A stretch of 64,000 nucleotides of DNA from Bacillus sp. SB49 (lineage in GTDB: Bacteria; Bacillota; Bacilli; Bacillales; Halobacillaceae), in contig NZ_CP048117.1 of assembly GCF_000469135.2 (NCBI RefSeq), positions 2,021,501 to 2,085,500 on the forward strand. The letters run 5' to 3'. This document shows positions 34,292 through 43,007 of this stretch, one piece after another (position 1 is the stretch's first letter; each line of letters starts with the position of its first letter). The position numbers were made by a program, and so were the translations under genes. Under the pieces are notes generated by a model that was not told where the DNA came from, made no database searches, and saw nothing but the letters and a program-made list of their open reading frames with translations.

Positions 34292-34900
34292 TTATACTAA
34301 TTCGTCATCAATACGGATGATTGTAAGAGTAGCTCCTTGACCATCCTGCAAAGTTGCTGCACCCAGGAGGCCGAATAATTCAAGGCTAATCGTGTCTCCC
34401 ACATCCAGGGATACTATAATATCCGCATTAAAACTGCTGACACTTAACACAGGGTTGGTCTCAGAGGCTTCCAATGGAGTACCATTGACCGTAAGTCTTG
34501 CTCCCAATAGTAATGCAGCTGTTGTATTTACTTTGTAGGACAAATAATAACGCCCGGAAAGTGTGATAGTAAATACCGTGTCTGTAGGATCTACTGTGAT
34601 ATTTTTTACATTCTGTGAGTTCGGTAATGGAACGGTTGTTCCTCCAAGTACCACAGCAATTAGAGCTCCTTCTGTATTAGCCGCGAATCCAGATGTTTCC
34701 GTAACAACAGGACCTGCTGGACCAGCGGGTCCTACTTCTCCTTGCGGGCCTGCCTCCCCCTGTGGACCTGCCGGACCTGTTTCTCCCTGTGGACCTGCCG
34801 GACCTGCCTCTCCCTGTGGACCTGCCGGACCTGCCGGGCCTTCAGGTCCTCTTAAACCGCGGACACAATCTCCACTTCCATCATAAAAGTTTATAGCCAT
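34292..34900 (-). CDS. Collagen-like BclA-type spore fibre protein
   Basis: A 202-residue protein with three parts: a 14-residue N-terminus ([14 protein letters not shown], one Cys), a collagen-like stretch of 17 Gly-X-Y triplets at residues 15-65 rich in GPA, GPQ and GEA, and a 137-residue C-terminal beta domain of the BclA/C1q-like trimer type. Such proteins form hair-like fibres on the spore surface, and in B. cereus-group spores a BclA-like protein caps the endospore appendages. The ATG at 34900 (GGGAGA upstream) is chosen; the longer frame to 34969 overlaps the Ena gene without a site. It lies 55 bases after the Ena-type gene. Confidence 0.85.
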   Translation of the reverse strand: MAINFYDGSGDCVRGLRGPEGPAGPAGPQGEAGPAGPQGETGPAGPQGEAGPQGEVGPAGPAGPVVTETSGFAANTEGALIAVVLGGTTVPLPNSQNVKNITVDPTDTVFTITLSGRYYLSYKVNTTAALLLGARLTVNGTPLEASETNPVLSVSSFNADIIVSLDVGDTISLELFGLLGAATLQDGQGATLTIIRIDDELV

Positions 34901-34955
34901 TACTCTGTTTCTCCCTTCCATAATAGTAAGAATTCCTGCCCATAGCCGGAATTTT

Positions 34956-35339
34956 TTACACTGCATCACAATTGACTTGATAACGCGGCGTCAAACAAAC
35001 TAACCCGGAGGAAATATCTCCTTCTTCGCTATCAGGTACAGTGACTTCAATGCGCGTAAAGTTCGTTGCGGTAAAGCTTACACTGCCCCCCGCATATACA
35101 ATTAAAGGCGTGCCTACCTGCGTTCCATCATTATAAAAAGTGACGCTGATAAACTCGGCAGCACCAGAGTCATACGCAACGAAACCGGAACTAAAAACGT
35201 TCACTCCACTTGTCACATATATATCTTGGTTGACTCCCTGCGGCATGCTCCATCCTACGCAGACTTTATCCTTAACAAAATCACAAGATACCGTAGTATC
35301 CGTATTGAAACAATCAAAACAATCGGAACAACTCGCCAT
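34956..35339 (-). CDS. Ena-type (DUF3992) endospore appendage subunit
   Basis: A 127-residue protein. The N-terminus is a Cys-rich arm (C4, C7, C10, C19), followed by KDKVCVGW (C27), a predicted beta-jellyroll core, and C115 and C124 near the end. This fits the Ena1A/Ena1B pilin family, in which the N-terminal connector reaches into neighbouring subunits and is held by disulphides. A good GGAGG site precedes the ATG. It is first in a two-gene unit with the collagen-like gene. I found no clear sigma-K promoter upstream. The family call rests on remembered motifs, not on a search. Confidence 0.75.
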   Translation of the reverse strand: MASCSDCFDCFNTDTTVSCDFVKDKVCVGWSMPQGVNQDIYVTSGVNVFSSGFVAYDSGAAEFISVTFYNDGTQVGTPLIVYAGGSVSFTATNFTRIEVTVPDSEEGDISSGLVCLTPRYQVNCDAV

Positions 35340-35475
35340 TCTTTTAACCTCCGTTCGCCATAAATAAGAACTACAGTCATATCGTATTAGTTAATATCTG
35401 AACCGGAGACGGCCAATGACTCATACAGGATGAATTTATAGGTATTTATAATTTCCTTTTTTAAATGTACATAGT

Positions 35476-35520
35476 AAAAAATACCGAGACCTCCTCCAAA
35501 TATGGAAGAATATCGCGGTT
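35476..35520 (-). terminator. Probable terminator after the TRAP permease operon
   Basis: On the minus strand ACCGCGA and TCTCGGT (one mismatch) bracket an inner CTTCC/GGAGG pairing, followed by ATTTTTTAC. It is about 30 bases past the dctM-type stop. The rest of the 35340-35550 gap holds only the leader of the Ena gene. Confidence 0.55.
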
Positions 35521-35550
35521 TTATAACCCTTACTCTTTTGTTGTCAGTAT

Positions 35551-36849
35551 TTATTGACCGGAGAAGATGTCAGGGCTCATCTTTTCCGGCAGATAAAAGG
35601 CGATGTCAGGTAGAAATGCCACGAATAACAACACGACAACCACCACTGCTATATAAGGAATAACTGCTTTGAACGAACGCTCCACAGGCAGCTTTCCGAT
35701 CTTCGCAGCTAGTAGGAGACATAGTCCGTAAGGCGGGGTAACCAATCCTACAGCAAGCGTCATAACGGTAACGATCCCCAGCAGTACCGGACTTACATCG
35801 AAAGTCAATGCCACGGGAAGCAGGACAGGGATAAACAGAATCATGGCAGGTATGGCATCCATAAATGTTCCAACAAATAAAAAGAAAGCGATAACAATTA
35901 ACAGGAAGACCCACTTGCTGTCAATGTTGTTTGCGAAGAATTGCTCCGCCCAAGTGGACAACTGATAATAACTCATCAATTCTCCAAGCGCATTTGCAGC
36001 TGCTAACGCAAACAAGGAAAGGGAACTTAATGTAAGTGTATCAACAAGAATTTTAGGAAAATCCTTGATTTTCAATGTCTTGTAATAAAACATCCCCACG
36101 ATAACCGTATAAATAGAGGCGAAAGCTGCTGCTTCTGTAGCTGTAAAGATGCCTGTGATGATCCCTCCAATCAAGATGACAGGAGTCATTAATGCCGGGA
36201 CCGCATCAAAAAACTGCTTGAAGAAATTTGATATTGAGGCTTTTTGATAGGTCGGGTATCCTTTCTTTAAAGCCAGGAAATAAACAATGACCATCATGGA
36301 AATGCCTACGAGGATCCCCGGGATAATGCCCGCCAGGAATAGAGCACCTACAGAAACATTCGTAAGTCCAGCGTATATAATCATAGGAATGCTGGGCGGG
36401 ATGATAACTCCAATAGTAGAAGAGGCTGCAGTAACTCCGACAGCCGTACCGGTATCATACCCCTGCTTTTTCATATTGGGAATTAAAATTTTCCCAACTC
36501 CTGCTGTGTCTGCCTGGGAAGCTCCAGACACCCCGGCGAACAACATAGATACAAGGATGTTGGCATGGGCCAGTCCACCCTTTATATGCCCGACCATGGA
36601 CAAAGAAAAATCAATGAGTTTCTGGGATATCTTTCCACTGTTCATTAGATTCGCTGCAAGGATGAACAAGGGAACTGCCAGCAGGACAAATGAATCCAAG
36701 CCGTTGAACATTTTAACCGGGATGGTGACTTCAGGAATATAAGGGATATTAAATATGCCCACGAGAGCAACGATTCCAATGACGAAAGCGATGGGAATCC
36801 CTATGACCATCAATAAAATAAAAATGCCGACTAATAATGGACCGATCAT
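35551..36849 (-). CDS. dctM: TRAP transporter large permease (DctM)
   Basis: A 432-residue, 12-13-span permease of the DctM family. Typical segments are visible: FVLLAVPLFILAANLM near the start, GASQADTAGVGKILIP, ASSTIGVIIPPSIPMI and VGLVTPPYGLCLL. With DctQ and DctP it drives sodium- or proton-coupled uptake of an organic acid. It overlaps dctQ by four bases. The linked catabolic genes suggest a sugar acid as substrate. Confidence 0.94.
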   Translation of the reverse strand: MIGPLLVGIFILLMVIGIPIAFVIGIVALVGIFNIPYIPEVTIPVKMFNGLDSFVLLAVPLFILAANLMNSGKISQKLIDFSLSMVGHIKGGLAHANILVSMLFAGVSGASQADTAGVGKILIPNMKKQGYDTGTAVGVTAASSTIGVIIPPSIPMIIYAGLTNVSVGALFLAGIIPGILVGISMMVIVYFLALKKGYPTYQKASISNFFKQFFDAVPALMTPVILIGGIITGIFTATEAAAFASIYTVIVGMFYYKTLKIKDFPKILVDTLTLSSLSLFALAAANALGELMSYYQLSTWAEQFFANNIDSKWVFLLIVIAFFLFVGTFMDAIPAMILFIPVLLPVALTFDVSPVLLGIVTVMTLAVGLVTPPYGLCLLLAAKIGKLPVERSFKAVIPYIAVVVVVLLFVAFLPDIAFYLPEKMSPDIFSGQ

Positions 36850-37322
36850 AGTGCTGCCTCCTCTTTGGAGAATTCCTTAATGTTTTTAATAACGTGGCCA
36901 AGCGTGTAAACTGCCATCGTAGCTCCCATAACAGGAACGGAAATCCACACATAGCCCATTTTCATAGCCTCTATAGATACCCATTCATAATCCCAGAAGC
37001 TGACGGCTGCCTGCCATCCAAAATATACGATAGCTGTACTGAATAATAGAATGATAAGATCATTAATCAAATACAGAACGTTTTTGTATTTCCCTTTTGC
37101 TTTCCTTAATAAGAAATCAAACTGAAAATGTTCCCTCCGGTTCACCATGACACCAGCCCCCATGAATACAGACCATATGAAGGAGTACGTAGCGAGCTCT
37201 TCGGTCCATATAGCGGAAATGCCCATAAATCGAGTGACTACTTGAATGACAATCGTAACGAAGAAAGTAAGAAGGAACACAACACCGATGGTCAGTTGGA
37301 CTCTTTCCAGTAGTTTTATCAT
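36846..37322 (-). CDS. dctQ: TRAP transporter small permease (DctQ)
   Basis: A 158-residue, four-span protein of the DctQ family. The segment IWTEELATYSFIWSVFMGAGV is the family signature. It forms the membrane core with DctM. GGAGG lies ten bases before the ATG. Gene order dctP-dctQ-dctM is standard. Confidence 0.92.
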   Translation of the reverse strand: MIKLLERVQLTIGVVFLLTFFVTIVIQVVTRFMGISAIWTEELATYSFIWSVFMGAGVMVNRREHFQFDFLLRKAKGKYKNVLYLINDLIILLFSTAIVYFGWQAAVSFWDYEWVSIEAMKMGYVWISVPVMGATMAVYTLGHVIKNIKEFSKEEAAL

Positions 37323-37349
37323 CTACACTTGGCCTCCCTGATGAAATTA

Positions 37350-37373
37350 GGAAGCCGGGATCGGCCGGCTCCC
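37350..37373 (-). other. Intergenic hairpin after dctP
   Basis: AGCCGG (37353-37358) and CCGGCT (37365-37370), extended by GGA/TCC-type pairs, form a GC-rich hairpin in the 58-base gap between dctP and dctQ. No T run follows. Such hairpins behind binding-protein genes often protect the upstream mRNA and raise binding protein over permease. Confidence 0.6.
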
Positions 37374-37380
37374 TTCCTTT

Positions 37381-38400
37381 CTATTCCAATTCTTTGATTT
37401 GCTTAAGGATATCCTGCGCACCAACTTTATCCGCCGTCTCCTTTTGGATCGGTTCAGCCGCATCCATGAATGGTTGGCGATCAATTTCGTTCACTTCCGC
37501 CCCATCTTTTACTGCCTGCTCCTTATACTCTTCTTCCTGGGCATTTACCGCTTCTCTTTCTGCCTTTACGGATGCTTCGGCAGCTTCTAAGACTGCTTTC
37601 TTCTGCTCTTCTGAATAGTTATCGAACTTTTTGCCGTTAATCAAAAGAAAACGTGTCGTATAGTCATGGGCTGTTTCAGTAATATATTTACCATTATCTA
37701 CTTTGTGATGATTTTGCTGCACGAAATACGGATAGGAGTTTTCAGCCGCATCTACAACGCCCTGCTGCATTCCCTGGTACAGCTCTCCCCATGCCACAGA
37801 CGTAGGAACCGCGCCGACCTGTTCCCAATAATCCGCTACTGCACCGGAGGTCTGTGTTCGATATTTCATGCCCTTAATGTCTTCGATTGTTTTAAGAGGT
37901 TTCTTTCCATAGTAATGTCGTACACCCGCCGACCAATATCCCAGCAATTTAAAATCATTCTTTGATTTCTCATTGATGATATCGGCCATTTCCTTTCCTA
38001 TGGAACCGTCAACTACCTTTTCCCAATGGTCATAATTTTTAAATACATAGGGTACTGCAAAAAGGTCAATCTCTTCAATTCCCGTTTTAGACATAAAGCC
38101 GGGAGAAACAAGAACGATATCTGCTCCGCCAAGTTTTAATTTCTCCACCAACTCTGATTCACTTGTTCCCAATGTGCCTGCATGAACTTCTACTTCAATT
38201 CCCGCGCCTGCACTTTCAGCCGTTTCTTTGAAAGCTTCCATCCCAATTTGATAAGGGTTTTCCGGAGACGTTTGGTTATGAGCGGCTACGATCTTGATGC
38301 TTCCTTCTCCGGAAGGATTCTTAGCTTCACCATTGCTGCAGCCTGCTGAGACAAAAGCGATGATTGCAAAAGAACAAAAAGCCATTAGTAATTTCTTCAT
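37381..38400 (-). CDS. dctP: TRAP transporter substrate-binding lipoprotein (DctP)
   Basis: A 339-residue DctP-family binding protein. It has a signal peptide with a lipobox (SAGC, Cys near residue 21), then the periplasmic-binding fold with the conserved MKYRTQTSGAVADYW segment; the Arg here normally holds the substrate carboxylate. The protein catches an organic (sugar) acid outside the membrane. First transporter gene, 27 bases after the aldolase gene. Confidence 0.94.
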   Translation of the reverse strand: MKKLLMAFCSFAIIAFVSAGCSNGEAKNPSGEGSIKIVAAHNQTSPENPYQIGMEAFKETAESAGAGIEVEVHAGTLGTSESELVEKLKLGGADIVLVSPGFMSKTGIEEIDLFAVPYVFKNYDHWEKVVDGSIGKEMADIINEKSKNDFKLLGYWSAGVRHYYGKKPLKTIEDIKGMKYRTQTSGAVADYWEQVGAVPTSVAWGELYQGMQQGVVDAAENSYPYFVQQNHHKVDNGKYITETAHDYTTRFLLINGKKFDNYSEEQKKAVLEAAEASVKAEREAVNAQEEEYKEQAVKDGAEVNEIDRQPFMDAAEPIQKETADKVGAQDILKQIKELE

Positions 38401-38427
38401 TAAATGTCCTCCTCCTATTGGATGCGC

Positions 38428-39081
38428 TTACATAGTAGAAAAAGATAGATTTATTTTTTTCTTCACCATCGAGACATAATCCTCGGTTAACTGTTCCAAC
38501 GACGTGTAATCTTCGGTCTTTTGATAGGCAGAGGGTCGGACCAATTGGCTTCCAATCCCGACAGCATCCGCGCCGCTTGTCAAATATTCCTCCATATTCC
38601 CGAGATGAATCCCCCCTGTAGCCATAACTTTAATGTCAGGGAACGGACCTTTTAGACTTTTAATATATTGCGGGCCCATAACATGCGCTGGAAATACTTT
38701 AACCATTGCAACTCCGTACGTTAGCGCCTGGCTGATTTCCGTTGGAGTGAGGACTCCCGGAACACATAGTTTCCGGTATCGGTGGGTAAGCTTTATTGTG
38801 TCGATGTTCAATCCCGGAGATACGATGAATTCTGCTCCTGAAGCAATCATTTCCTTCGCCGTTTCTGGATCAAGCACCGTACCAGCACCAACCAGCATCC
38901 TAGTTCCGAACTCTTTCTTCACATCAGCTATCATGGCTGCCGCTCCAGGTGTCTCTGCCGTAATCTCCACTGCTTTTATACCACCTCTAAGCAAGGCTTC
39001 CGTAATGGGAACAATCTTATCTCGTTCTACCCCTCTGATGACAGGAGTCAGGCACAGCTTATTTAAGATCTCTTCCTGCAC
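38428..39081 (-). CDS. kdgA: KDPG/KHG aldolase (2-keto-3-deoxy-6-phosphogluconate aldolase type)
   Basis: A 217-residue class I aldolase. The catalytic Glu lies in VEITAETPG (E39), the Arg in PVIRG, and the Schiff-base Lys is K128 in VKVFPAHVMGP. It splits 2-keto-3-deoxy-6-phospho sugar acids to pyruvate and an aldehyde phosphate. GTG start at 39081 with AGGAGGGG upstream. In operon with a PfkB-type kinase that would supply the phosphorylated substrate. Confidence 0.9.
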   Translation of the reverse strand: MQEEILNKLCLTPVIRGVERDKIVPITEALLRGGIKAVEITAETPGAAAMIADVKKEFGTRMLVGAGTVLDPETAKEMIASGAEFIVSPGLNIDTIKLTHRYRKLCVPGVLTPTEISQALTYGVAMVKVFPAHVMGPQYIKSLKGPFPDIKVMATGGIHLGNMEEYLTSGADAVGIGSQLVRPSAYQKTEDYTSLEQLTEDYVSMVKKKINLSFSTM

Positions 39082-39092
39082 AGTTTCCCCTC

Positions 39093-39635
39093 CTATTCTA
39101 AATTGGCGTGTCTTGCCGCCATTTCTTCTTGATCGCCACCCACTACCTGTATAACCACAGCATCCAAAAAGAGGTGGACGGATTGATCAAACTGGTTACC
39201 AAGAGGCTGAATGGTTTCCGGTTCACCCGCGTTTCTTTTCTTCGTCGCTGCAGGAACAAGAACATATGTATCGCACTTATCCAGAATTGGCGCATCCGAA
39301 TTAGTAGTAACAACAGCGGTTCTCGCTCCTGCTCCAGCCGCCGTTTCCGTATATTGGACAAGACCTGAGGTCGTACCGGAACCAGTTATGGCAATAAGGA
39401 GATCCCCTTTTTCGATAGTTGGTGTAATTGTTTCCCCGGTTACATACACTTCAAATCCTCCATGCATAAGCCTCATCGCAAACGCTTTTCCCATTAAACC
39501 CGACCGGCCTTCTCCCGTCACGAATATCCGATTTGCTTTGCCTAATTCCGCTGCAAGTTTCAAGGCTTGGTCCTCATTTATATTACGAAGCACATCCGTG
39601 ACTTCCTTGGCTACCTCAACAATAATTTCCTTCAA
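39093..39635 (-). CDS. hxlB: 6-phospho-3-hexuloisomerase-like SIS protein (HxlB type, TTG start)
   Basis: A 180-residue SIS-domain isomerase. The GEGRSGLMGKAFAMRLMH and AITGSGTTSG loops are typical of PHI/HxlB, which interconverts hexulose-6-phosphate and fructose-6-phosphate. The start is a TTG at 39635 with GGGGGCG nine bases upstream; no ATG or GTG is in reach. It overlaps the HxlA-like gene by 20 bases. Confidence 0.87.
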   Translation of the reverse strand: MKEIIVEVAKEVTDVLRNINEDQALKLAAELGKANRIFVTGEGRSGLMGKAFAMRLMHGGFEVYVTGETITPTIEKGDLLIAITGSGTTSGLVQYTETAAGAGARTAVVTTNSDAPILDKCDTYVLVPAATKKRNAGEPETIQPLGNQFDQSVHLFLDAVVIQVVGGDQEEMAARHANLE

Positions 39636-40257
39636 CCTTCATCGCCCCCTTTATAGCTTCCGCTTCCGCTTTTGGATTCTCTGCTTTCGTTAGTGCACTG
39701 CCCACAATGACGATTTGCGGTTCGTACTCGGACAAGGTCTTTATTTTATCTATGCTTATCCCACCAGCTACCGCTATATCAAAGTCTGGATACTCTTTAA
39801 CTAACGAAAATAACTCATCCATCTCCGCGCCCTTCTTTTTCTGCATATCTTTTCCATAATGAAGACCAACCAAGTCGACACCAAGGTTCGACAGCTCTTT
39901 CAGCCTGGTTTCATTTTGAACATTTAACAGGTCCACCATGACTCGCTTTCCGTATATTTCTGCCATTAGAAGAGAATCCTTAATTGTTTGATCCGCAGAA
40001 AAGGCCATAACCGTAGTGACATCTGCACCTGCCCTGAAAGCTTGTTCCGACTCGTGCTTGCCGGCATCACATGTTTTCATATCTGCAACCAAAGTCGATT
40101 CAGGATACGCGGCTTTTAATTCAGCGAGAAAAGAAACACCGTACTCTTTAATGACACCTGTCCCGACTTCAATCCAGTCCACGTATGCCTTCGTTTCTTC
40201 GATAAGATCGATGCAATTTTCTTTGGTCATTCTATCCAATGCAAGCTGTAACTTCAT
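39616..40257 (-). CDS. hxlA: 3-hexulose-6-phosphate synthase-like decarboxylase/aldolase (HxlA type)
   Basis: A 213-residue OMP-decarboxylase-superfamily barrel. The metal and catalytic motif reads VADMKTCDAGKHE, where HPS has ADLKIMDAG; the opening MKLQLALDRM and late VAGGISIDKI also fit. Homologues either join formaldehyde to ribulose-5-phosphate or decarboxylate 3-keto-gulonate-6-phosphate. The deviations and the sugar-acid neighbours leave the reaction open. It overlaps hxlB. Confidence 0.82.
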   Translation of the reverse strand: MKLQLALDRMTKENCIDLIEETKAYVDWIEVGTGVIKEYGVSFLAELKAAYPESTLVADMKTCDAGKHESEQAFRAGADVTTVMAFSADQTIKDSLLMAEIYGKRVMVDLLNVQNETRLKELSNLGVDLVGLHYGKDMQKKKGAEMDELFSLVKEYPDFDIAVAGGISIDKIKTLSEYEPQIVIVGSALTKAENPKAEAEAIKGAMKVEGNYC

Positions 40258-40265
40258 AAGCTCCC

Positions 40266-41219
40266 CTACCTCTCTATCATTTCTTTCTCCCCAAGCTGAA
40301 CAAATACATCTTCCAATTCAGGCAATCCTTCATTATCCCCGTGTACACTTACCACCATGGATCCAATGGTATTAGCAAATGCTAACGTTCGGTCCAAGGA
40401 CCATCCTTGAAGCAGACCATAAATGAAGCCGGCATCAAATCCATCCCCGGCGCCTACCGTATCAACCACTTTGGCTGGAGGTACGGCAGGCATAGTAGCG
40501 GATTGATTATCTTTAAACGCATAAGCACCTAAATCTCCGTGTTTTACAGCCACAGTAGTTATTCCATAAGCGGTACACGCAGCGGCAATATCACGTGGGT
40601 CCGTCACTCCAAATAACAGTTCCGCCTCTTCGACACCGGTAAGCATGATATCTACATAAGGCAGCAACTCCTTTAAGGACTCTTTTGCTTCTTCTCTGCT
40701 CCATAGCTTCAAACGGATATTCGGGTCGAAGGAAATTAATGCCCCATGATCTTTGGCATATGTAATCACCCGCTTCAACAATCTTATGTTTTTTGCCGGG
40801 TTGATCGCAGCAAATACTCCTGTTATGTGGAGCACCTTCGTATCGCGGATGAAATCCATATTGAACGTCTGTTCTGTGAGTGTCTGTGTAGGGGAATTAC
40901 TCCTGTAATAGAACGTGCTGCCACTTCCATCCTCTTTGATCTCCTTGAAATTAATGGAGGTAGGATGTCCGTCCACAAGCTTCACTTCTGATACGTCAAT
41001 TCCTTCCCCTCTTGCAAAATTGCGAATATACTTTCCGAATTCATCCTTTCCAAGTCGGCTGATCCAAGCAGTTTCCAGCCCAAGTCTTGCGCAGCCAATG
41101 GCGAAGTTAAACTCAGCGCCCCCTGCTTTACGCTCAAACGTATGAACATTCCTCAGCGGTCCTTTTTTCAAAGGGTCGAATGTAATCATTGCATCTCCTA
41201 TCGTCGCAACATCTTTCAT
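40266..41219 (-). CDS. kdgK: PfkB-family sugar kinase, 2-keto-3-deoxygluconate kinase-like
   Basis: A 317-residue ribokinase-fold protein. The GGAEFNFAIGCARLG substrate segment and the C-terminal DTVGAGDGFDAGFIYG motif (catalytic Asp, anion hole) are present. KDG kinases have this GGAexNvA form. It lies between the LacI regulator (overlap ATGA) and the HxlA-like gene, and its product would feed the KDPG-type aldolase. Confidence 0.85.
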   Translation of the reverse strand: MKDVATIGDAMITFDPLKKGPLRNVHTFERKAGGAEFNFAIGCARLGLETAWISRLGKDEFGKYIRNFARGEGIDVSEVKLVDGHPTSINFKEIKEDGSGSTFYYRSNSPTQTLTEQTFNMDFIRDTKVLHITGVFAAINPAKNIRLLKRVITYAKDHGALISFDPNIRLKLWSREEAKESLKELLPYVDIMLTGVEEAELLFGVTDPRDIAAACTAYGITTVAVKHGDLGAYAFKDNQSATMPAVPPAKVVDTVGAGDGFDAGFIYGLLQGWSLDRTLAFANTIGSMVVSVHGDNEGLPELEDVFVQLGEKEMIER

Positions 41220-42250
41220 TTCCCATCACCATCTCCTTTCCCCTTCTTTAGAGAGTCTCGGATCATCAAAGTCGGCTGGAACCGAAGATCAGACTCCCGT
41301 ATCTCTTTTTTAGTAATTTGATTGAGAAGCAGTTCCGCGGCCTTTTTCCCCATTTTAAAAGTTGGTTGAGCAACGGTGGTAATGGCCGGAGAGTAAAATC
41401 CTGCGAAGGAAACATCGTCAATTCCTATCAACGCCAATTCATCCGGTATAACCACATTCTTCCTTTTGGCATATTTCAAGATTTCGATCAAAACGAGGTC
41501 GTTACCGGCCAGGAGAGCATCCGGAGGTGTATCCAATCTCAACAGCTCTTCCAATTGGTCTGTCAGGCCCTGAGGTTCAGCGCTGACAATATAATCTTCT
41601 GAAACCGCGATGCCATGGTTACTCATCGCTTCTTTGTAACCTTCGATTCTATCTATCCTAGTAGAAATATGCTCAAGGATGGATGTCGTAATAACAGCGA
41701 TCCGCTCATACCCTTCTTCTACTAGGTGGTCGACCGCAAGTTTGGATGCTTTTCGATTATCAAGCGATACGGTCGGGATGTGGACGTCGGTTATCGTGCG
41801 GTCGAGAAACACGACAGGGTACGAAGCGTCCTTCATTTGTCTATACAAGCTAAGATTGTTCCCTGTAGGGAAAATGATCAGCCCATCCACCTGCTTCGCC
41901 CGCAGCATTTCAATATAATGTCTTTCTTTGACAGGATCATCATCTGCGTTACAAATAATCGTATGGAAATCTTCCCCGTGGCAATAGTCTTCGATCGCTC
42001 TTGTGACTTCTGTAGTAAATGTGTGCAGGATATTCGCTACAATGACACCTATTGTCTTTGTGGATTTCTGCTTTAAACTCCGCGCTACGATATTAGGCTG
42101 GTAACCAAGCTCCTGAATCGAAGCTTCAATTCTTTCCTTTGTCTTTTCCCCCATGTACGTGTAGCGTTTATTCAAATATTGAGAGACCGTGCTCTTCGAT
42201 ACATCTGCATGCTTTGCCACATCGGCTATTGTCACTGTCATTTTATACAT
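41216..42250 (-). CDS. LacI-family regulator of the sugar-acid operon (KdgR-like)
   Basis: A 344-residue LacI-family repressor: N-terminal helix-turn-helix (TIADVAKHADVSKSTVSQYLN), hinge (PNIVARSLKQKSTKTIGVI) and periplasmic-binding-type effector domain (70-340). It heads the operon and overlaps the kinase gene. Two tandem copies of TAAATCGGTTTA lie just upstream at 42273-42297 and are probably its own operators. ATG at 42250 is weakly supported by AAAGAG; 42241 is an alternative. Confidence 0.88.
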   Translation of the reverse strand: MYKMTVTIADVAKHADVSKSTVSQYLNKRYTYMGEKTKERIEASIQELGYQPNIVARSLKQKSTKTIGVIVANILHTFTTEVTRAIEDYCHGEDFHTIICNADDDPVKERHYIEMLRAKQVDGLIIFPTGNNLSLYRQMKDASYPVVFLDRTITDVHIPTVSLDNRKASKLAVDHLVEEGYERIAVITTSILEHISTRIDRIEGYKEAMSNHGIAVSEDYIVSAEPQGLTDQLEELLRLDTPPDALLAGNDLVLIEILKYAKRKNVVIPDELALIGIDDVSFAGFYSPAITTVAQPTFKMGKKAAELLLNQITKKEIRESDLRFQPTLMIRDSLKKGKGDGDGK

Positions 42251-42272
42251 CGACTCTTTCTTTTAAGTTTAA

Positions 42273-42297
42273 TAAATCGGTTTAGTAAATCGGTTTA
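42273..42297. promoter_or_regulatory. Tandem operators for the LacI-family regulator
   Basis: TAAATCGGTTTA occurs at 42273-42284 and again at 42286-42297. Each is a near-palindrome around CG, the form bound by LacI-family dimers. They lie between the promoter at 42303-42331 and the regulator start, in position to block transcription. Confidence 0.8.
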
Positions 42298-42302
42298 GTG
42301 AT

Positions 42303-42331
42303 AGTATAATGCCTTTGTAAGCGTTTTACAA
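42303..42331 (-). promoter_or_regulatory. Sigma-A promoter of the sugar-acid operon with overlapping cre-like site
   Basis: On the minus strand TTGTAA (42326-42331) and TATACT (42303-42308) are 17 bases apart. TGTAAGCGTTTTACA (42316-42330) overlaps the -35 side and matches the cre pattern at 12 of 14 positions on the minus strand, so CcpA repression is likely in addition to the LacI-type operators. Confidence 0.7.
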
Positions 42332-42472
42332 TCATTATTTTCAGAAATTTCTACACAGATAACCCATAAAGTTACTATTTTTGTCACGACAGCTGTATCT
42401 TCATTAGTGAATTTCTCGGGTTTTTTTAATATACTTAGATTGGACAACTTAAAGAGAGATGGTGAATTTCAC

Positions 42473-43003
42473 ATGGAGATTAAAAAAGATTTCAATTACG
42501 TCCCTTGGGTCGTGGGGCTTTCAATTGTCATTAACGCCATTGTTGTGGCACTATTATTTGTACCTGAAATAGAAGGCGATACAGGTTTTGATATTACACT
42601 GCTTCCTCTGTTAAATGCAGTTTTTAATTCCTTTACGTTCGTTTTTCTATTGGCAGCGTTGTTTATGATTATTCGAAAGAATATTAAATGGCATAAACGG
42701 TTCATTTTCGCCGCTTTCACAACAACAGCATTGTTCTTAATTTCTTACCTGACCTACCATTCGATGGCTGAGTCTACTCATTTTGGTGGGGAAGGAATAA
42801 TCGTACCTATCTATTACTTCATCCTGATCACCCATATCGTTCTTGCAGCGCTGATCGTACCATTAGCACTTGTTACACTATTCCGTGGGCTTTCCATGCG
42901 CGTCGACAAACACAGAAAGATTGCCCGCTGGACGATGCCCCTCTGGCTGTATGTCAGCCTGACAGGCGTCATTGTTTACCTAATGATCTCCCCATATTAT
43001 TAA
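42473..43003 (+). CDS. DUF420 membrane protein (CtaM/YozB-like)
   Basis: A 176-residue protein with about five spans and conserved histidines in the WHKRFIFAAF, YLTYHSM and ITHIVLAALIVP segments, typical of DUF420. B. subtilis YozB and S. aureus CtaM of this family are needed for maturation of haem-copper oxidases. The start at 42473 (MEIKKDFN) follows GGTGA by eight bases. No oxidase or haem genes adjoin it. Confidence 0.85.
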   Translation: MEIKKDFNYVPWVVGLSIVINAIVVALLFVPEIEGDTGFDITLLPLLNAVFNSFTFVFLLAALFMIIRKNIKWHKRFIFAAFTTTALFLISYLTYHSMAESTHFGGEGIIVPIYYFILITHIVLAALIVPLALVTLFRGLSMRVDKHRKIARWTMPLWLYVSLTGVIVYLMISPYY

Positions 43004-43007
43004 ACGC

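Noticed and set aside
34700-34860. Short tandem DNA repeats that could suggest a CRISPR or minisatellite
   Set aside because: The repeats are in frame and encode collagen Gly-X-Y triplets; there are no regular unique spacers.
35340-35475. Sigma-K promoter for the Ena-type gene
   Set aside because: I searched the minus strand for AC-N16/17-CATANNNTA and found only partial matches, such as AATACGATA without a suitable AC.
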